From Bacteroidales bacterium (GTDB lineage Bacteria; Bacteroidota; Bacteroidia; Bacteroidales; UBA932): DNA of 64,000 nucleotides. Shown here piece by piece: positions 1 to 8,551 of the stretch (its first letter is position 1; every line of letters begins with the position of its first letter). Below the pieces are notes generated by a model. The model was given only the letters and a program-made list of their open reading frames with translations, did no database searches and was not told the DNA's origin. Both the position numbers and the translations under genes were made by a program. Location: positions 21,399 to 85,398 of the forward strand of contig JAMPAT010000015.1 of the NCBI GenBank assembly GCA_023667095.1, in the 5' to 3' direction.

Positions 1-965
1 TTGACATCAATGATTTTGAAAAAAACAGTCTCTGCATTGCAGATGCGGAACGGATGGAGTGTGAAAACCTGTTCCTTGGTAAACCGATGTCCATTGTATA
101 TCACCCTGACAATTTCATTATTGTCAGGGACAAAGGGGCAGACAGGCAGCTGACAATTATTGACTTGACTCTGAATACAGCCTCTAACATCATTGAACGG
201 GGGCGCGCCACCAACGAGCTGGTCTCGCCATGGGACATCAGTGTCTCAGACCGGGACATCTATGTGTCCTCCCTGAATGACAACAAATTGATAAGGCTTC
301 AGCTGGACAGCGCAGACAGAACGTTCGGGTATTCAGAGACATTTAATTTCAATGAATCATTTTTCAGGTGCATTCCATACCGGAATAAGTTTCTGACTCT
401 TGCACCGGCGATGTCAGGGCACCGTTTCCATCTGTGGAATTCTGATGCAGTAATCATCGATACCTTAGGAAACTTTCCTCCGGCATGCGACAAACCTGAC
501 AATGGGCTTCTCCAGTCCGTACTTGCATCCTCTCCTGATGGACGGTATCTTGCTGCAGCGTATATTGGTGCGGACTACATTGATGTCTATGAAAATCTGG
601 AACTTAAGGCAAGATTGAGGGGACCTGAAAAATTTGATGTCCATGCAAGGTCATACGAGACAAGAAAGGGACATGTCATTTACTGCCTGGTTCCTGATAT
701 AACAGCCTATACATGCATTGCCGGGACAGAAAAAGGGTTCTATGCCGGATATGTGGGAATGAAAACCGGTAAAAATATGGAGCTGTCTCCAGATGACTTC
801 AAAGTCAAGATTATTCTGCATTTTTCATGGGATGGTAGCCCCATAAAGGCATATTTGCTTGACATTCCGGTAGATTCATTTGCTGTTGACGAAAAATCCG
901 GATATATATACTTCCTTACGAGTGATCCGGAATATGAAATAAAGGTTTTACGGAATTGCATTTGA
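1..965 (+). CDS. 6-bladed beta-propeller-like lipoprotein, 5'-partial
   Basis: The reading frame is already open at base 3, so the N-terminus, and any lipoprotein signal, lies outside the window. About 320 residues are visible up to the TGA at 963-965; the first internal ATG at 54 is not a credible start. The protein has short beta-strand repeats with aspartates and turns, and carries RGRATNEL where its neighbours carry GRGPxE, so I place it in the same BF3164/TolB-like propeller family. The last strand (YIYFLTSDPEYEI) resembles the C-terminal blade of the other copies. It is probably the second half of an eighth peptide/propeller cassette whose peptide lies upstream. Its function is unknown; in this family a surface or periplasmic binding role is plausible but unproven. 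Confidence 0.7.
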   Translation, partial: DINDFEKNSLCIADAERMECENLFLGKPMSIVYHPDNFIIVRDKGADRQLTIIDLTLNTASNIIERGRATNELVSPWDISVSDRDIYVSSLNDNKLIRLQLDSADRTFGYSETFNFNESFFRCIPYRNKFLTLAPAMSGHRFHLWNSDAVIIDTLGNFPPACDKPDNGLLQSVLASSPDGRYLAAAYIGADYIDVYENLELKARLRGPEKFDVHARSYETRKGHVIYCLVPDITAYTCIAGTEKGFYAGYVGMKTGKNMELSPDDFKVKIILHFSWDGSPIKAYLLDIPVDSFAVDEKSGYIYFLTSDPEYEIKVLRNCI

Positions 966-1003
966 CAGTCTTGCTTGAGGCCGAAAAATATTTTAAGTTT
1001 CCC

Positions 1004-1038
1004 TTAGGGTATTTTTCTTTTTATCAGTCTTATATATA
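1004..1038 (+). promoter_or_regulatory. ECF-like promoter of peptide cassette 1
   Basis: TTAGGGTATTT (1004-1014) is followed after 12 bases by GTCTTATATATA (1027-1038). The same two boxes with 12-13 bp spacing precede three other peptide genes, a redoxin gene and the polysaccharide locus, and a variant lies between the ECF sigma and FecR genes at 56266. I therefore read it as an ECF-type -35/-10 pair. The leader to the ATG is about 45 nt. Confidence 0.65.
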
Positions 1039-1088
1039 ACCTAGCATTTGCCGAATACACATAATTATTAACTATTAATTTCTTATTT

Positions 1089-1316
1089 ATGAAACACAAG
1101 TTTCTTGTTGCAGCTGGAGCAGCCATTGTTGCTGCCGCTGCTGTTTCGGTTTTAGTCCATGTACGGAACGAGAACAACGCCATGGATGAATTCTTTGATG
1201 CAAATGTCGAGGCGCTGGCAGAAGCAGAAGATGAGTATGCCGCACGTATATTGTACCGTTTCAACCGGCCTGACGGTTTCAATTGCACAAAAGGAGGTGC
1301 AAGCAACTGCCTGTAA
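1089..1316 (+). CDS. NVEALA-family precursor-like peptide (75 aa)
   Basis: A small peptide with a charged start (MKHK), a hydrophobic Ala/Val-rich helix at about residues 5-25, the conserved block MDEFFDANVEALA (about 32-44), and a short unique tail with two cysteines (NCTKGG...NCL). The NVEALA family is known in Bacteroidales, but its role is not established. The constant head and variable tail resemble the leader/core layout of a secreted or processed peptide; this is inference. EALA contains an A-x-A sequence that a signal peptidase could recognise, although it lies further from the hydrophobic helix than in classical signals. It is driven by the ECF-like promoter at 1004 and its stop overlaps the next start (TAATG), so the two genes are translationally coupled. 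Confidence 0.85.
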   Translation: MKHKFLVAAGAAIVAAAAVSVLVHVRNENNAMDEFFDANVEALAEAEDEYAARILYRFNRPDGFNCTKGGASNCL

Positions 1317-2362
1317 TGAAAAGATTGTCATTTGACATGGTCATTCTTTGGATGGCCATGTCCTTAGGTCTGCTATGCTCATGTGCAGGAGAGAAGGAGG
1401 TGCAGATAAAGGACGTAGAATCGGAAACGGTGTGCAGGATCTGCGGCAGGGACAGTGAGGGATTAGGGCGTCTAAACAGTCTGGCTATCATTGATTCAGA
1501 GTACTTTGCACTAAGTACAGACTATCAGGTATATGTCTACAGCATGTTAGGACATCAAGTCAGAAAAATCGGCAGGAGCGGAAATGCTAAATATGAGTAC
1601 AATCTTCCGCTATATGTCCGCAGCGATGGAGAACAAATCTATGTCTGGAGTGCAATGAGCATGAAATTCATTGCCTATACCATGGACGGGGAGCCTGTCG
1701 TAGAATATGGATATGACTCTGCAGTCAAGGATTTCTGCCCGTCAGGAAAGCATATCATAATATATCCTGCAGGTGTAAGGGGCGACCACCTCATTGACAT
1801 ATATGACAAATCAGGTGAAAAGCCGGTCAAAGGTATTGCTGAGGCAAGTAAGGCGCATAAGGTCCTGTCAGGGTGGCTGTCTGTCGCCCCTGTGGCATGC
1901 AATGGCAACATTGTCAATTTCCTCCCTCTGGACAGGCTGGAGCTTCTGGAATACAATATCGCAGAGGACAGGCTTGGCAGCATTGCCACAATCAAGTCGG
2001 ACACATTCAGACCGGAAAAGGTCAAGGGAGAGATGGAACAGAAAAAGGCTTTGTCATACATGCACGAGAGCCCTTATGCATTGATGATGATCAACAGGAA
2101 TGGGAAGAAATATATTCTCGCTTCAGAAGGGAGATACGAAGATTCACCGGATGGTCTCAGGGCAGACGGACGCTTCTGCAGCATCTATGAGGTGACAGGA
2201 CACGGGGGAAAGAAGATATACAGCTTCCCTATGTCCTCATTTGGATATTCCCATCTGCTGTCCGCCTGTGATGGATATGTATATTTCATTCAGCATTCAA
2301 TTGAAAATAATGATGATGCATATACACTGAAAAGGTTTGCAGCAGCTCCTTGCACATTGTAA
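1316..2362 (+). CDS. 6-bladed beta-propeller-like lipoprotein
   Basis: 348 residues starting at the ATG that overlaps the stop of the NVEALA peptide (TAATG). An in-frame start 11 codons upstream lies inside the peptide gene and would spoil the signal. The N-terminus is a lipoprotein signal with lipobox LLCSC, so the protein should be anchored in the outer membrane or periplasm. The body is repetitive beta structure of the BF3164/TolB-like type. The usual GRGPxE motif is degenerate here (IGRSGNAKYE). The peptide gene ends in a strong AAGGAGG stretch near 1291-1297, which may help coupling. It probably acts with its cognate peptide; what it binds is unknown. Confidence 0.75.
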   Translation: MKRLSFDMVILWMAMSLGLLCSCAGEKEVQIKDVESETVCRICGRDSEGLGRLNSLAIIDSEYFALSTDYQVYVYSMLGHQVRKIGRSGNAKYEYNLPLYVRSDGEQIYVWSAMSMKFIAYTMDGEPVVEYGYDSAVKDFCPSGKHIIIYPAGVRGDHLIDIYDKSGEKPVKGIAEASKAHKVLSGWLSVAPVACNGNIVNFLPLDRLELLEYNIAEDRLGSIATIKSDTFRPEKVKGEMEQKKALSYMHESPYALMMINRNGKKYILASEGRYEDSPDGLRADGRFCSIYEVTGHGGKKIYSFPMSSFGYSHLLSACDGYVYFIQHSIENNDDAYTLKRFAAAPCTL

Positions 2363-2371
2363 TGTCGCGCC

Positions 2372-3335
2372 ATGAGAAGCAACCACATAAAAGCCAATGC
2401 CATTCAGATTCTATTGCTGGCATTGGCTTCATGTACACATGTAAGGGAATCTGACTTTTTCGCATTTCCCGTAATAGGAATTGACGATGTCAAGGCTGTC
2501 CATATACAGATGGACAAGAGGGAATGTGCGGCTGACCTGTATTGTGCGGCGATCAATGACGGGACAATATATTCATACGAATCATCCAAAGAATGGATTT
2601 TTACGCTTACAGACATTGGAACAAATGAAATTTCAGGAACTTTCTGCAAACGGGGACGAGGCCCTGAAGAATTCATCAATGTCTTTCCGCTACAGGATTT
2701 CTATATAGAAGACAGAGAGACCAAGACACTGCTGTTTTCATATTATGATGCATGCCTTGTCATATGGAACATATCAAAGTCCATGGAAACAGGTGCAGAT
2801 GTATATGAGAACCCTGTGCACATCAATGATTCGACCAAATATTTTCCTTTAGGAAGCATACATCGGCTGAGCAGGAATGAGATGCTTGTACTTGACACAA
2901 GGCAGAACCCCAAAAGTGAAAAAATGGCAGAACCGCCGGTCTATGCCATATATGACATGACTGACCGGAAAGTATCAAGAAAATACGAGCTGTTCAGGAA
3001 TCCATGTGTAGAATTAAAAGGCGATGCATTGACATCCAAGTCTGTTCTCTCATTGCATGACTGCATCAAGCCTGACGGGACAAGAGTTGCGATGGCGATG
3101 GGTTTTTCCCCGCAAATAAACATACTCGACATCCATACAGGAGAATGCCTAGGTTTCAGGATTAAAGGTGCAACACGATTTTCTCCTGAACATCATACGT
3201 GGCATTTTACATCCGCTGCAGCTGACAGTAGATTTATATATTGACAACAATGCCAATCGATTATACCTTTCACATCGCATGCGCCCATATCTATATTCAA
3301 TCGATTTAGGCAATCTCTTAACTAATATAACGTAA
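2372..3335 (+). pseudogene. Propeller lipoprotein, internally deleted and frameshifted
   Basis: The reading frame runs from the ATG at 2372 (lipobox-like LALASC) to a TGA at 3242-3244, giving 290 residues, and is clearly paralogous to the 362-residue gene at 10913 (both have ESxFFAF near the start, and RGRGPEEF or KGRSGDEF in the middle). After the stop, another frame from 3243 continues with residues like LYLSHRMRPYLYSIDLG, matching the C-terminus of the paralogue (LYLYHRARPYVYSIGLD), and ends at 3333-3335. About 40 codons present in the paralogue are missing at the junction. The gene is therefore a truncated relic, although the 290-residue product could still be made. It has no peptide gene of its own directly upstream. 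Confidence 0.75.
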
Positions 3336-3910
3336 ATTTGATGAAAACAACTAAAATAGTGTCAAATACATAGGACGTCCTTACTGTCTAATGCAATCAT
3401 AGGTTTCTATATATTGCTGATAAAAATCAAACTCTGTAAATGCAATTTCTTGATGAATGTCAGATAAATTTCTTGCCATGGGGTTTTCAACTTCATTTCC
3501 TTTAAAGATACATCTATTGCATTAGCAATTAATTGATTGTGGGCTTTAGAGGCATTTCGCGACTGTCCCCGGATTAGCCGTGAAGTTCGCGACAGAACGA
3601 TGCCTGAAATGTTCAATCTGAGCCATATCCTTGAGTTTGTCATTGACAGTCGACTGTTGATTTGAGATATATGCCTATGATGCATCTGTGCCGCTGCAGT
3701 TTGCCAATAGGCGAGCACGCAAAAGTGCCATGGAGAGCGTAGAATGAGGATTTGTGTGCCCGGTAGCACTAAAAAAAGACGCATGAAGCACGCTTCTTAA
3801 AATTAAATGGTTGTTATACAGTGAATTGTGATTTTGGAGCGTGCCCGCTGAATGGCAAAACTTCTACGCGCTTCCTCTGTGCAGAAATGCTTTAGGCACT
3901 TGTAGCCAAA
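3336..3910. other. Gene-poor spacer with mobile-element debris
   Basis: No convincing intact gene. Around 3546-3662 the minus strand carries a transposase-like fragment (separate entry). Bases 3805-3850 weakly resemble the half-unit of the tandem repeat at 38950-39800 (gtgatttt...gcgtgccc...ggcaaaa). The remainder is AT-rich and unremarkable. Confidence 0.5.
3546..3662 (-). pseudogene. Transposase C-terminal fragment (IS982- or IS4-like?)
   Basis: One minus-strand frame encodes a 38-residue piece containing KLKDMAQIEHFRHRSVANF, a phrase style familiar from the C-terminal region of Bacteroidota DDE transposases, where IEHxRHRS precedes a short tail. It is closed by stops on both sides, and no inverted repeats were found, so it can only be a relic. 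The family assignment is from memory of motif style and is weak. Confidence 0.35.
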
Positions 3911-3945
3911 TTAGGGTATTTCCTTTTCCGGCGGTCTTATATATA
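3911..3945 (+). promoter_or_regulatory. ECF-like promoter of peptide cassette 2
   Basis: TTAGGGTATTT (3911-3921), 12 bases, then GTCTTATATATA (3934-3945). The leader from there to the ATG at 3994 is almost identical to those at 1040-1088 and 5742-5789. Confidence 0.65.
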
Positions 3946-3993
3946 CAGGCATTTGCCGGGTACACATAATTATTAACTATTAATTTCTTATTC

Positions 3994-4245
3994 ATGAAAC
4001 ACAAGCTTCTTGTTGCAGCCGGAGCCGTTCTCGCGGCAGCTGCCGTTTCGGTTTACGTTTATGTACAGAACGGAAACAACGCCATGGATGAATTCTTTGA
4101 TGCCAATGTCGAGGCACTGGCTGATAATGAAGATGGAGTTGCATCCATACCTTGCATACGTGCGACCAGTATATGTTACTATACTGTAAGAGATGCAAAC
4201 GGTAAATATTACACTGGCTCAACAACAGGCATGACACGCAAGTAA
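3994..4245 (+). CDS. NVEALA-family precursor-like peptide (83 aa)
   Basis: The constant head is MKHKLLVAAGAV followed by an Ala/Val helix, then MDEFFDANVEALA. The tail is unrelated to its siblings: acidic after NVEALA, with two cysteines (PCIRA, ICYY) and a Gly/Thr/Ser-rich end. The stop overlaps the next gene's ATG (TAATG at 4243-4247), the same coupling as at 1314-1318. Role inferred as a secreted or processed peptide; unproven. Confidence 0.85.
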   Translation: MKHKLLVAAGAVLAAAAVSVYVYVQNGNNAMDEFFDANVEALADNEDGVASIPCIRATSICYYTVRDANGKYYTGSTTGMTRK

Positions 4246-5318
4246 TGAAACGGCTGTTGCCCCTAACTTTAATGGCATTGTTCCTGACCTCATGCAAAAG
4301 TGCAGATGAAGACAGGAACAATGTCTTTGTCTATCTGTCCGGGGAGCGGATGGAGATTTGTGAAGATGCACCTGTCTTCGAAATCGTATATGCAAATGAC
4401 ACATCGCTGGTCGCATCATTGTTGTCAAACGAAAACCGGCTTGGCATCTACCACATTGGAGGACAAGGGAAATTCCATGAATTCCTTAAAGCAGGAAGAG
4501 GGCCGATGGAGGTGACTGCCGCTACTGTCGTGGCAAAAGACGACACTCTGCATGCGATGGCTTATGGACCGCACGGGATTTCCTGCATAATCAGGATACC
4601 GGTCAAGTCGATTGCAGACATGAGTGCATGGGAACGTACCGATTATTCCGGGACTGGAAACATACAGGCAGGGATGGGATTCTGCATGAAGTCACAGGAT
4701 GAATACATTGTGCTGGGGGACAGGCTTGGAGAAAAGAACATCATGTCTATACTCCAGCGCAATCCGGCAACATGCGCACAGGCATCTTTCTGGCCACAAG
4801 ACGGATTCGAAGGACCGGAAATAGCCAAGCAGACACTCTATATGCTCACGTCAAAAGTCTTCTGCAAAGACGACAAGGTACTATATGCCTGCGGGGAAGG
4901 AAGATATGTGTCCATTATTACAATGGGAGCATCCGGAGCCATGTCAGAACAGAAGATATACGATGAGTTTCCTGAATACAGCGTAGACAAGGACAGAGTA
5001 AACTGGAAACGCTCCATAAAATCAAGGACAGGCGTAATGGCATTTGCCACTGACTCATTGATATATTTAAGTCCAAGGGAAGCACGGATTGTCAACGGAA
5101 GATATGTGCCGGACAATTACAATGGATACCCGCCATATTTCAATGACAGGATTGATGTCTACGGATGGGACGGGAACTATATAAAGACATTATGCCTGAA
5201 CATTCCTTTCGGGACATTCTATGTCACTGATGATGACAAATTCATTTTTACGGTGACTGAGAACAGGGAATCACTTATTTCTGAAATCTACAGGTGTGGC
5301 ATAATTATCAACCACTGA
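4245..5318 (+). CDS. 6-bladed beta-propeller-like lipoprotein
   Basis: 357 residues. The signal MKRLLPLTLMALFLTSC gives lipobox LTSC with Cys17 as the lipid-bearing residue. The family motif is present as KAGRGPMEV at about residues 83-91, followed by repeated beta strands and a C-terminal 'DVYGWDGNYIKT' segment equivalent to the 'HIFDWDGxFLYDI' strand of the sibling proteins. It is translated by coupling from the upstream NVEALA peptide. Export through the inner membrane and anchoring by lipid are well supported. Ligand and function are unknown; a partner or receptor of the cognate peptide is my inference. Confidence 0.8.
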   Translation: MKRLLPLTLMALFLTSCKSADEDRNNVFVYLSGERMEICEDAPVFEIVYANDTSLVASLLSNENRLGIYHIGGQGKFHEFLKAGRGPMEVTAATVVAKDDTLHAMAYGPHGISCIIRIPVKSIADMSAWERTDYSGTGNIQAGMGFCMKSQDEYIVLGDRLGEKNIMSILQRNPATCAQASFWPQDGFEGPEIAKQTLYMLTSKVFCKDDKVLYACGEGRYVSIITMGASGAMSEQKIYDEFPEYSVDKDRVNWKRSIKSRTGVMAFATDSLIYLSPREARIVNGRYVPDNYNGYPPYFNDRIDVYGWDGNYIKTLCLNIPFGTFYVTDDDKFIFTVTENRESLISEIYRCGIIINH

Positions 5319-5400
5319 AACACAAGCTTCCTGTTGATTGTCTCCTATAGGCGTCAACAGCCGTTGCCGTTATTCTGTTCTCTGTCGGGCACCGGAAAGT
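5316..5400 (+). pseudogene. Relic of an NVEALA peptide gene start
   Basis: The 21 bases at 5316-5336, which include the TGA of the preceding gene, match the first codons of the peptide gene at 3994 with one mismatch (tgaaacacaagcttcctgtt). The next stretch, with 'caacagccgttgccgtt', loosely echoes the Ala-rich codons. The start ATG has become CTG and no reading frame survives. I read this as the scar of a lost or recombined cassette. Confidence 0.4.
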
Positions 5401-5705
5401 GCCATACAGCGCGTATAATGCAGATTCCGATGGCAGATGCCTTGTTTTTTGAGGGTATCTGCCATCTTTTGAAAATATAAGCAATTGATGTTTAAATTGT
5501 TGTGATTTTAAAATGTGCTCAACACGGAACAAGACGGAGGGTTGTAGACATATTCATGCAGGCATGTGAATAAACCGTCTGCAGCTACAGGGGCTTTTGA
5601 GCAGCAAAGTAATATATTACACTAGCCTCAAAATGTTTGGCTTTAACCTGTGAATCTCAAAATTAGCAAAAGTAGCTTTCAATAGAAAAACATTTTAAAT
5701 CTTGC
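5401..5705. other. Spacer with one strong inverted repeat
   Basis: ATGGCAGATGCC (5430-5441) and GGTATCTGCCAT (5454-5465) form a 12-bp stem with one mismatch and a T-rich loop; it could terminate transcription from cassette 2, although no T-run follows. I see no gene in the remainder. Confidence 0.5.
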
Positions 5706-5741
5706 TTAGGGTATTTCCTTTTTCCAGCAGTCTTATATATA
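5706..5741 (+). promoter_or_regulatory. ECF-like promoter of peptide cassette 3
   Basis: TTAGGGTATTT (5706-5716), 13 bases, then GTCTTATATATA (5730-5741), followed by the conserved cassette leader. Confidence 0.65.
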
Positions 5742-5789
5742 CAGGCATTTGCCGGGTACACATAATTATTAACTATTAATTTCTTATTT

Positions 5790-6050
5790 ATGAAACACAA
5801 GTTTATTGTTGCAGCAGGAGCAGCTCTTGTCACAGCAGCGGTTTCAGCTTTCGTTTACGTAAAGAACGGGAGCAGTCCTATGGATGAATTCTTCAATGCC
5901 AATGTCGAGGCGCTGGCAAGAACAGAGACAGAAATGGGAGCCATGTGCTCACAGACGGGAACTTCAGGTTCATATCACATGCCGCTCTGCTCCAAATGCA
6001 ATGGTGTATGGGGAAACTATGCACAAGATCGGGTTGCATTCTGCAATTAG
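5790..6050 (+). CDS. NVEALA-family precursor-like peptide (86 aa)
   Basis: The head is MKHKFIVAAGAALV with an Ala/Val helix, then MDEFFNANVEALA. The variable tail carries four cysteines in the order C...C-SK-C...C, an inner C-x2-C flanked by single cysteines, which is shared in spacing style with the peptides at 7201 and 14890 although the other residues differ. Such a pattern could form two disulfides or bind a metal; neither can be decided from sequence. Ten bases separate it from the next start. Confidence 0.85.
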   Translation: MKHKFIVAAGAALVTAAVSAFVYVKNGSSPMDEFFNANVEALARTETEMGAMCSQTGTSGSYHMPLCSKCNGVWGNYAQDRVAFCN

Positions 6051-6060
6051 CCGATATACT

Positions 6061-7101
6061 ATGAAATACACCGCAATATTTTCACTTGTTCTGATGACGG
6101 CTCTTTCATGCTGTCCAACAGGCGTTGTCAATGATGCTAAAGTGAACTTTTCGAGGCCATGCAAAGTTGTGTCTAAATCAATAGACACAACTTTCACTGC
6201 CAATGTCAATGAAGTAGCCAGCTGTGTGACAATAAATATTGTGAATGATACTATTCTTGTTGTGCAAGATCGGGTCAGCGAAGACAATCCTTATCATTTC
6301 AAGGCATACTCCACACGCACTTTCAATTTTCTTGGAGCCTTTATCCGCAATGGCCGGGGACCAGGAGAGATGCTGTACCCTGCTGGACAACGCAGTTTTG
6401 ATGGGATGCACCTCAATGTAAACGACAATGCATTAGCCCTTGCATGGAGCGTCAATGTAAAAGAAACAGTTGAATCGCAGGATGTTTCTATAGAAAAGAA
6501 CCACACACTTCCTTCCGGTACCATAGTATGGCTGCCAATCTCAAATTCCAGAGAATTCACATTACGTATAGAAAACGACAAAGAAACATTCCAGATTGAC
6601 GACAGGAATGGTAAGGCTACCCATATTTTTGACCTATACGTTGGACATAATGACAGACGCCATATAACACATCTTAGCAGAAGGCTGCTTTATAATCCTG
6701 ATACAGAGCAAATCGCTGAAGCAATGGTGTTTTTCCCTCAAATCAATTTTTTTAATATAGACGGATCTTGTGCACATTCAACAGCGGTCAACAAGGAGTA
6801 TAGAAAATGGAAATCCGTAATGAACTGCCGGCCTGACAAGGCTAAAGAATATTATGTTCATGCGACCTCAACACAGGATTACATATTTGCAACGTACAAG
6901 GGGCGTCTATGGTTTAATCAAGATTCCCATGTCCAGGATACGCACATCCATATCTTTGACTGGAGCGGAAAATTCGTATATGACATCAGTACAAATGAAG
7001 ATATTGATTTCATCGCATTTGACAGCATTGGCAAATATCTCTACGCGAGAGACAAGACAGAGGATAGGATTGTCAGATACGACCTCTGCGGATTGATATA
7101 G
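6061..7101 (+). CDS. 6-bladed beta-propeller-like lipoprotein
   Basis: 346 residues from the ATG at 6061. A longer in-frame extension overlaps the peptide gene and is rejected because MKYTAIFSLVLMTALSCC gives a proper lipoprotein signal. NGRGPGEML is the family motif at about residues 96-104. Near the C-terminus is the characteristic strand HIHIFDWSGKFVYDI, then the final blade ending CGLI, a terminus shared with the genes at 7478 and 15156. These three form a subgroup, with a common 'IVNDxIL' strand early on. Probably a surface or periplasmic partner of the peptide; function unknown. Confidence 0.8.
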   Translation: MKYTAIFSLVLMTALSCCPTGVVNDAKVNFSRPCKVVSKSIDTTFTANVNEVASCVTINIVNDTILVVQDRVSEDNPYHFKAYSTRTFNFLGAFIRNGRGPGEMLYPAGQRSFDGMHLNVNDNALALAWSVNVKETVESQDVSIEKNHTLPSGTIVWLPISNSREFTLRIENDKETFQIDDRNGKATHIFDLYVGHNDRRHITHLSRRLLYNPDTEQIAEAMVFFPQINFFNIDGSCAHSTAVNKEYRKWKSVMNCRPDKAKEYYVHATSTQDYIFATYKGRLWFNQDSHVQDTHIHIFDWSGKFVYDISTNEDIDFIAFDSIGKYLYARDKTEDRIVRYDLCGLI

Positions 7102-7115
7102 ATATTTAATTTTTC

Positions 7116-7147
7116 TTAGGGTATTTTCTTTATTATCAGTCTTATAT
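7116..7147 (+). promoter_or_regulatory. ECF-like promoter of peptide cassette 4
   Basis: TTAGGGTATTT (7116-7126), 12 bases, then GTCTTATAT (7139-7147), directly after the stop of the previous cassette. Confidence 0.65.
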
Positions 7148-7200
7148 GTGACTAGCCATTTGCCGGGGACACATAATTGCTAACTATTAATTTCTTATTT

Positions 7201-7476
7201 ATGAAACACAAGTTTCTTCTCGCAGCCGGAGCAGCCATTGTAACTGCCGCTGCCGTTTCGGTTTTCATTTATGTGCGGAACGGAAACAACGCCATGGATG
7301 AATTCTTCAATGCCAATGTCGAGGCACTGGCAAGTGATGAGGGAAGTTCAGGCAGCATTCTGTGCCTGCAGAGCTATCTGACTGTAGGTGGCAGATACAG
7401 ATATCAGTCATGCCGAGACTGCAGGACATTCATTAGTGTAGATGACTCATTTACATTAGCTCTTTGCAACAGGTAG
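7201..7476 (+). CDS. NVEALA-family precursor-like peptide (91 aa)
   Basis: Start chosen at 7201 because MKHKFLLAAGAA aligns with all siblings; an ATG 24 bases upstream lies in the leader. After the MDEFFNANVEALA block comes a 47-residue unique tail with four cysteines (LCLQ, SCRDC, LCNR), again an inner C-x2-C between two single cysteines. The tail is rich in Ser, Tyr and Arg. One base separates its stop from the next ATG. Likely exported; processing and role unknown. Confidence 0.85.
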   Translation: MKHKFLLAAGAAIVTAAAVSVFIYVRNGNNAMDEFFNANVEALASDEGSSGSILCLQSYLTVGGRYRYQSCRDCRTFISVDDSFTLALCNR

Positions 7477-7477
7477 T

Positions 7478-8551
7478 ATGAGGAGAACTATATATATATT
7501 ATCGTTTATGGCGTTTTTTTGTTCATGTACATCAAGAAACGTAATAAACGGTATTCCTGTCAAATTTGAAAGGCCTGTCACTGTCATGCAGATGGACTGT
7601 GACAGGTCTTTTACTTTTGATTTTCCGGAGGTCATATGCTATGGTGGCCTACAACTTGTCAATGATTCAATTCTGTTCGTATATGAACGCCCACATGAAA
7701 ACGGCGGCATGGATTTCTATAAAGCATATTCCCTACCTGACTTTTCCTATCTTGGTGCACACCTGAAAAAAGGACGTGGTCCAGGAGAATTCCTCGCGCC
7801 GTCCTTTTCCGGACATTGCAGATCGGACGAGACAGAGAACAGATGTGACTATATTTTTGACGTTGTGCAGAATATGTCATTTGCATACGACTTCATAAAG
7901 TCGGTGGAAAGCGGAAAAGATATTTTCTATACAATTTCTGAACTTCCGTACGGAACATTATATGCATCACCATATTGTGACACCCTGCAGCTTATTGCTA
8001 ACTTTGAGAATGGCAGCATGTCCATAAGGTTGACAGATAGGGATATGTCCACATTAAAGCAAATTGAGCTTTACCCTGGAGTCTCCTCTGAATGGAACTA
8101 TAATCAGCTCTGCTATGCAGAGGCAATAAGCGAAAAATGTGGAGTCATTGCAATGCTGATGCTCAGTATCCCTCAGATAAATTTCCTTGACCTGGAAACC
8201 GGAGAAATTGAATCACATGCAGTAGACAAGGCATATCGCAGATGGAAAGATCTGATTAATCTGTATGACATTGAGTCTGTAATGAACTCTGCAATCTATT
8301 ATTCATGGGCTGGCTCAACGGAGGACTATATAATTGCTACCTACAGAAATGGTATGACACACAATGATATGAAAAATGGGGCCAAAGGGACACATCTGCA
8401 TATTTTCAACTGGGACGGAGACTTCCTGTATGACATATCGCTGAAAGAAACCATCAGTTCACCTGTCTATGATCCCGTCAGGAAACATCTTTATGCCATA
8501 GACTATGCAGATGAACATATCTACAGGTACAACCTCTGCGGATTGATATAG
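7478..8551 (+). CDS. 6-bladed beta-propeller-like lipoprotein
   Basis: 357 residues; signal MRRTIYILSFMAFFCSC gives lipobox FCSC. KKGRGPGEFL is the family motif near residue 105, HLHIFNWDGDFLYDI the late strand, and the protein ends CGLI. It is a close paralogue of the protein at 15156: both share QMDCDxSF/HMDCDSSF, KAYSLPDFSYLG and the VDKAYxxWK segment. The peptides before them also share the four-cysteine pattern, which suggests peptide and lipoprotein subtypes travel together. Function unknown. Confidence 0.8.
   Translation: MRRTIYILSFMAFFCSCTSRNVINGIPVKFERPVTVMQMDCDRSFTFDFPEVICYGGLQLVNDSILFVYERPHENGGMDFYKAYSLPDFSYLGAHLKKGRGPGEFLAPSFSGHCRSDETENRCDYIFDVVQNMSFAYDFIKSVESGKDIFYTISELPYGTLYASPYCDTLQLIANFENGSMSIRLTDRDMSTLKQIELYPGVSSEWNYNQLCYAEAISEKCGVIAMLMLSIPQINFLDLETGEIESHAVDKAYRRWKDLINLYDIESVMNSAIYYSWAGSTEDYIIATYRNGMTHNDMKNGAKGTHLHIFNWDGDFLYDISLKETISSPVYDPVRKHLYAIDYADEHIYRYNLCGLI

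Noticed and set aside
3407..3784. 125-codon minus-strand gene
   Set aside because: The transposase-like phrase lies in a different frame (3546-3662); this frame is only an overlap.
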